A DNA stretch of 64,000 bases from Tetrastigma voinierianum (lineage: Eukaryota > Streptophyta > Magnoliopsida > Vitales > Vitaceae). The translations under genes were made by a program, and so were the position numbers. Below are positions 59,372-64,000 of the stretch, one piece after another. The notes below the pieces were generated by a model that searched no databases, was not told the DNA's origin, and was given only the letters and a program-made list of their open reading frames with translations. Position 1 is the stretch's first letter; each line of letters begins with the position of its first letter. The DNA is taken from assembly GCA_016808115.1 (NCBI GenBank), contig JAEQBH010003963.1:62001-126000 (forward strand). Reading direction: 5' to 3'.

Positions 59372-61035
59372 CTAATCTAATTGAACCCATTGTATGCCTC
59401 TCAGCGCTAATCTGTTCACCCTGGCTCTGACCGAGGCTACTTGGAGCATTTTTCTCCTTTGCTTTTTGGACTGATATTGGCTATCGGTCGGTCCCCCTAA
59501 TATAAAGTTGATGGCTGGCCGGGGGTTCGAGGCATGCTCAATATCAACAACAACCCTGTTAGCTATGTGAGCGATCAAGCACCTCGCTGGTCGGGCTCGA
59601 ATATACCTTCTCGAGGCGCCTGCACTCGAATCAATTTTTCCACTAGGGAATTTCAAGCTTTGGCGTTGGTTGGTTTCAGGGCTGGTCCCTATGATAATCA
59701 CACCTAGTGGACTGCTATGTTGGTCCTGCCCTCTCATAAAGGCCATACTTGAAATCGGGAAGGTCCCGGATAAGGGGTAGGAGCCTGTCATAGGCGATGT
59801 TGAGAGGAGTGAACTGGGAGGGCTCCATTCTCTTTTCGGACTGCCCTTCGAGGCGCTTCTGACCCTTGTTTTGGCCTTCTTATTCTGACATGAGCCTTGG
59901 TGGCCTGGGCCCACTCGGGTAGTTATCATTACAACCAAGGAGGCGGCCCAAATGTTGTCTTCCAATGCTGAGCACTTCTATCCGCCCGCCGATACAATTC
60001 TTCCATACGCGCGATTCAGGGGGATAAAGACTGGAAGAACGGGGTGGTCGGCCCAAAGCTTCTTCAGGTTTTCAAGACCGCATCCATACTCCAGGAATAT
60101 CAATCACGGATAGCTTCTGTCTCGAACTTGGCGTGTGAAGCCCCAAATATCAATCTTCCCGCTTGAGGATAGCTTAGAGGAGCCGATATTCCCTTTGCAT
60201 GACTAAGTACAGACATCGGAGACAACGCGCCCACAACTCGAATGAGTTTATTGACCCCTCCTCGGAAACTTGTGGAACCAGCCAAAGTCGGGCCCCTTGA
60301 GGCTCGCCAGAACACTTTGGCCACGTGTCGACCGTCCTAGGCGCGAGGATCATCGCTGGCTTGAAATGCAACATGTGATCATATGGATCTAAGAGTCGTC
60401 ATACATAGCTGCGATCTGTGATAGAGTAGTCACTGGGGATTATAACTTAATATGTTGACCGAGGGGAGAGAAGAGCATGTGTCGTGGTCCCTGAGTGAGT
60501 GAGAAAAACATGTGTGGGTGATAGCAACCCCGGGCGAGGGTACATGGATGGTAGCCAGACGGGCGACGCCCGGTCATTCGCAAATATTCATGAGTCGATC
60601 CGACCAAGCGCTGTCCTCGTCGTGCTTCTCCGTACCCTCCGACGCGCGGCATCGGCGGATCTGGCTTGTCGACGAGGGCCTTTTCGGATTGGGGCTTCCG
60701 CCGGGCGTCGGACGGTGAACGCCGCGGGAGGCTCCAAGATAACTCATCATCCGCCGCAGGTCAATGTCGTCGGCATAACGACCCTCCTCGCTTTCGGTTT
60801 AGGACAAGATGAAGGAGGTGGGCGGGGAGGTCCCTGTGATTTCTCGGCCTGGCTGGCCTCCAACCGGATTCGCAGGCGCTCATTATCCTCCCGCAATCGG
60901 CCAGTGAAACTACTTCAACTCGACCATCTCGCTCTTAGCCTCGTCCTTCTCTTGTCTCGCTTCTCCATCTCGGGCGCTGTAGGAGGAACTAGTCTTTCTG
61001 TGGGGGATGGTTTGGTTGACATGACGGTGAGTTCC
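59372..61035 (-). pseudogene. gag: Tat gag remnant
   Basis: On the minus strand, 61,020-60,760 encodes a charged, coiled-coil-like N-terminus (LREDNERLRIRLEASQAE). 60,374-60,174 matches the gag core (MLHFKPAM.LA, the LRGPTL..F-like stretch, KLPRGSINSFEL-like GSINSFELWA). 59,965-59,372 encodes the gag-protease linker (TARRYIRARPARC, PAINFILGGPTDSQYQSKKQRR), the usual I.GG...KR.R motif before protease. Several frames are involved. Confidence 0.72.
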
Positions 61036-61129
61036 GACTTCATCCGATGGATGTTCTAGAATGGCTAAGGCTCTGAGATCGGAGATCACCTCGGGAGCGT
61101 GTACCTAAGTTTCACATCGCTCGAGATTT

Positions 61130-61156
61130 CGTCATGCTTCCCACGTATCGATGCCA
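61130..61156 (-). promoter_or_regulatory. Primer binding site region of the Tat element
   Basis: On the minus strand the sequence after the LTR reads TGGCATCGATACGTGGGAAG, a diverged form of the TTGGCGCCGTCTGTGGGAAC start of Tat-lineage elements. Confidence 0.55.
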
Positions 61157-61791
61157 CCAGGCCTCCGAAATTCTTAGGAGTCGCGGGATCGCCGGGCATT
61201 CACTAGTCACCAATCGGCTGTAACCTGCAAAACAAACAAGAAGACGACGGTGGTGTTCCGTCGTCCCTCCGATGGCAAAATTAGCTTTTTGAAGACTGAG
61301 AGTCAGAACAGCAGTTATCTCAATCAAGAATGTCGTACCCGTTTTAGTGTGATTCTTTTCTCTTTTATGGAGGGAGAAAGGGGATCCACCTTTCATGGAG
61401 AGTGGACGATTTCTTCCCATAAAGGTAGGGGAAGGTGGCTCGCTTTCGGGGCTAGCGATTACTTGTTCTTCTTTTTTATGTAATCGCTTCTCCCGAATCC
61501 GGCTGCCAAGGCTGGGAACGCCCCATTTCGGGCTGGAGGCGGCGAGCTGATTCTCGGGGAGAACATATACGAGATGATGGAGAGCCGGTTGGCTGTTTCG
61601 TTTGGTAAAGTCGCCAATCGGGAAAGGAGGCATCCAGGCAAAGAGTCGCCTGGGAACCCGGGCGGAGGGTCGCCCCGCGTTTCCTGGCTTACTTCACTGC
61701 CTTTGCCTACCGGGCTCAGAGCCGGGTCCCATCTGGGGCCCCCTCGGGCCAGCCGACTACAGGGAACCGAGCCCCGTCCATGGTACCCACA
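61157..61791 (-). repeat. 5' LTR of the Tat element
   Basis: 635 bp. Minus-strand start TGTGGGTACCATGG; the inner end is aligned with the 45,064 end of the other copy (GCCTCCGAAATTCTTAGGAG versus GTCTCCGAGATTCTCAGAG on the plus strand). Confidence 0.85.
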
Positions 61792-61796
61792 AAAGC

Positions 61797-62170
61797 TGTT
61801 CATGATCTAACACGCCGATCAAGAAGTAAAGTCCGTATATTCGATGAGGGTTGCGCTACAACAAGGTAGGTTTCCTCCTACTTTGCTTCATTTCACGCTT
61901 AGGGCTGTAGGGGTTTCCATAATTTCGGGCCTCTCTACACGGGGCGACTATTTCATTGTGTAGCCTCTATTTTTGTCGGATGCTATGGACCGAGTATATG
62001 AGTTCCCGAGGACCCACGAGGCCGAGCATGGTGTCCCTGAATCGAGCAACTGGGCGTAATGGAAAACGGGGTATGCCCACTTTCTTCGCACCACCCTCGC
62101 GAATCGACAAAGGCTAACTTCGACGACCATAACTCGTCACGCCTGCATCCCCGATCCGACCGGAACATGA
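61797..62170 (+). repeat. 3' LTR of the outer gypsy element, second part
   Basis: Continues the LTR interrupted at 45,063. It aligns with 25,395-25,720: TATTCGATGAGG, TTTCACGCTTAGGGCTGTAGGGG, TTTCATTGTGTAGC, ATGGACCGAGTATATGAGTTCCCG, GTAATGGAAAACGGGG, TTCGACGACCATAACT. Confidence 0.85.
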
Positions 62171-62249
62171 TCCGAACCAGTCCGGGGCGAGACTATATAC
62201 TGGGACTCTCATTGACCGGTTCTTTCTCAGAGCTGAACTTGTACCTGTG

Positions 62250-64000
62250 GTTATACAAACAATTTCTGTAATAACAAAAATCATTTACATTTACAAAAGA
62301 ACTACCACCGGAGTGGTGTCCCTCAAAATCTATACACATATACTGAGTCCCATTTACTTATACAAACCCTTATACGTATACATGTCTAATACAAACATCA
62401 GAGATTATAAGGTGTTATATGGAGCACCTATCTCTCGAAATGGCTTCGTCTCGCGATGTGGGATGTCCCGTCCTCTATCCTTGTCTTCTGCTTCTGTACC
62501 TACACGGATTGAACACCCGTGCTAAGCTTTACGCTTAGTGGGAACATAAGCATGGACAACCACCAATGGTGACCGTCACAAGCTTATACATATGTATTTC
62601 ATATATCTATATTAATATAACTTTTTATTGCTTATCATCTTTACATTCCTTTTTCATGTCAATCTTTTCCGTTACATGTTCTATGTCTTTGGCATATCTC
62701 CTTTCTATACTTTTACTGTATTCTTGTGCTTTGTCATCTTTTCCCTTATCTATATCGTTCTTAGCACTTATGCATCGCTATCATGTGTTCCTAGCATGTT
62801 CCATCTATTCATTTAGGCATGTCTATCATATATATTCATATCATATATGACTTTCATGGTTATATACTATACCATTTGTTTTGTTCTATTTTCATGTATT
62901 ATTATCATGTACTGTTCATGTACCGTGGTTCATGTACTAATTTATATATCAAGCCTTTCCCTGCTATACTTTCTATATATCATGTCGGATCGTATAATCT
63001 CATGTTACGTAACTTATCATCACATAAAGCAGTTGTTATGCTTCTCATATCATATATCATATCTTTCATGTCATATTCAAATCATTTGTTTCGGCGCTTT
63101 CATGCCCGCATAAACCTTAAGTGGATAAAAGAAACTATAAGGGCCTCATGCTTATGACTACCGTGGTGAAACAAAGGGTCTATAAGGGCCCCGAAGATCG
63201 TACTCAGCCCGGCACGCGGTCTATAAGGGCCCGAAGGCGCTGCGGCGCACTCTTTCGCCACCGCGATCCAAACGGATCTATCTCATCGACCCAAATTCCG
63301 GGCCTCGATATCATAAATGTAACTTATATGTCATGGTACTTTGTTTTTCCTAATAGTATGCCTATCTATCTCTACTGTGTTCTGCTGCATAATCAATGTG
63401 TATTTTATGTTCAATACATATCTCAATTTCCCCCGAATCATTTTGTCATTCAAAGAATCATACGCAGATATATACAATCATTTCTTCTTAACTTCAGATT
63501 GCTTCATATCTCATATCTCACTTTTACATTTATATATACATATAACATATCATATACTTATGTCATATTCTATACTTGTCATATACCCATGCTTATAGAT
63601 GTTCCACACATATAATTTACATAGACATATGCAATCTTATACTATCATTACTTTAATCTGTATTCGTTCTCATATCTATAGCTTCATATTACGGTTATCA
63701 TATTTCTCTTTAAATATTCCTATGTTTTTATCGTGCATGCATTTACTCATTCTTATATTCATATATGCCTATCATTCGTGTACATGTACTCATTCCTGGT
63801 AACATCTTATATCTTGTTAACTTATATCTTCATGTACTTTATTAGACTATCATATCTTATGACATATACCTATACATTTCTATATTTGCACGCTTTACTT
63901 GTACTTATCGACCGTCCCATCTCCCATAGAGTGCGTAACATAGACTTCTTCTCAATAATTCTTAGATACCCTTCATGTCCAACTATTTACCTTTTATCGT
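62250..64000 (-). mobile_element. Second copy of the long solo-LTR family, truncated by the window end
   Basis: 62,270-62,560 aligns with 28,745-29,010 (AGAAC.ACCAC..GGAGTGGTGTCC, CACATATA..GAGTCCCATTTAC, CCCGTGCTAAGCTTTACGCTTAGTGGGAA). The following DNA is AT-rich with many TCATAT/TATAC words, as in copy 1, and includes a duplicated GGTCTATAAGGGCCC(C)GAAG (63,177 and 63,220). It has no coding sequence. The start is approximate. Confidence 0.65.

Larger units (their letters stand above)
45064..61791 (-). mobile_element. Tat-lineage Ty3/gypsy element nested in the outer 3' LTR
   Basis: Minus-strand 16.7-kb element: 5' LTR 61,157-61,791, gag about 59.4-61.0 kb, pol about 55.8-58.6 kb, a tandem-repeat 3' region, an extra ORF in antisense (plus strand) at 46.6-49.5 kb, a polypurine tract at 45,536-45,552, and the 3' LTR 45,064-45,535. 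LTR ends on the minus strand are TGTGGGTACCATGG and ..GACTACA. AAAG flanks both sides (45,060-45,063 and 61,792-61,795), fitting a damaged 5-bp target duplication. Outer LTR homology resumes at once after it. A hAT element (about 50.42-54.40 kb) is inserted in it. Confidence 0.85.
24910..62245 (+). mobile_element. Outer Ty3/gypsy chromovirus (Tekay/Del-like) hosting nested insertions
   Basis: Core pieces in order are: 5' LTR start at 24,910 (TGTAAAATTCG); LTR end at 34,899; tRNA-iMet-type primer site at 34,905; gag 35.34-36.2 kb; protease 36.4 kb; RT broken at about 37,283 and resuming at 41,940; RNase H, integrase and chromodomain remnant to 44.43 kb; 3' LTR from about 44,543. The 3' LTR is cut at 45,063 and resumes at 61,792. 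Homology between the 5' copy (24,910-25,720) and the two 3' pieces is easy to follow by eye. Nested material makes the footprint more than 37 kb. The right end is obscured by another insertion near 62,250. Confidence 0.75.

Noticed and set aside
60499..61059. 186-codon plus-strand frame
   Set aside because: It lies antisense to the Tat gag N-terminus, whose minus-strand reading has the expected coiled-coil and downstream gag motifs.

Overview
This window looks like a heterochromatic, repeat-packed stretch of a flowering-plant nuclear genome. The evidence is a nuclear-type tRNA-Trp(CCA) gene, plant Ty1/copia and Ty3/gypsy (chromovirus and Tat) retrotransposons, plant hAT transposases, and AT-rich spacers with (TA)n tracts. 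I found no intact host protein-coding gene. Almost everything is transposon debris, mostly nested and broken by stops and frameshifts, so coding entries are given as pseudogenes with approximate ends.

Layout. 0-8.1 kb: a fragment of a DUF4371-type hAT transposase, two pieces of a plant RNase H-like (RVT_3) gene in opposite orientations, a small inverted-repeat (MITE-like) element, and a degenerate RICESLEEPER-like hAT transposase on the minus strand. 8.15-17.04 kb: a complete LTR retrotransposon (LTRs about 755 bp, perfect 5-bp target duplication CTTTT) with no gag-pol. Its 7.4-kb interior is almost entirely satellite-like tandem arrays of two motif families, TCGCCAC and GACGAGC. 17.70-23.79 kb: a decayed Ty1/copia element with 238-bp and 233-bp LTRs and a perfect AATAT target duplication, in the order gag-protease-integrase-RT-RNase H. 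23.97-24.14 kb: tRNA-Trp(CCA) plus a truncated tandem copy.

24.9-64 kb is one large nest. The outer unit is a plus-strand Ty3/gypsy chromovirus (Tekay/Del-like). Its 5' LTR starts at 24,910, its tRNA-iMet-type primer binding site is at 34,905, and gag/protease/RT occupy 35.3-37.28 kb. RT resumes at 41.94 kb, followed by RNase H, integrase and a chromodomain remnant up to 44.43 kb, and the 3' LTR starts near 44,543. Its 5' LTR is interrupted by a GTCGCGAC-rich LTR-like segment, which itself contains a 4.9-kb solo LTR (28,670-33,571). Its RT is interrupted by about 4.65 kb of LTR material in reverse orientation (37.28-41.94 kb). Its 3' LTR is split at 45,063/61,792 by a 16.7-kb minus-strand Tat-lineage element (45,064-61,791). 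The Tat element carries gag, pol, a tandem-repeat 3' untranslated region and an extra ORF antisense to gag-pol, and it is itself invaded by a DUF4371 hAT transposon (about 50.42-54.40 kb). A second copy of the solo-LTR family starts near 62.25 kb and runs out of the window.

The only element likely to be functional for the cell is the tRNA gene. The most unusual structures are the satellite-bearing non-autonomous LTR element, whose 95-bp repeat unit contains the seed motifs of both large arrays, and the palindromic GTCGCGAC arrays placed just upstream of TATA boxes in two oppositely oriented LTR-like segments.
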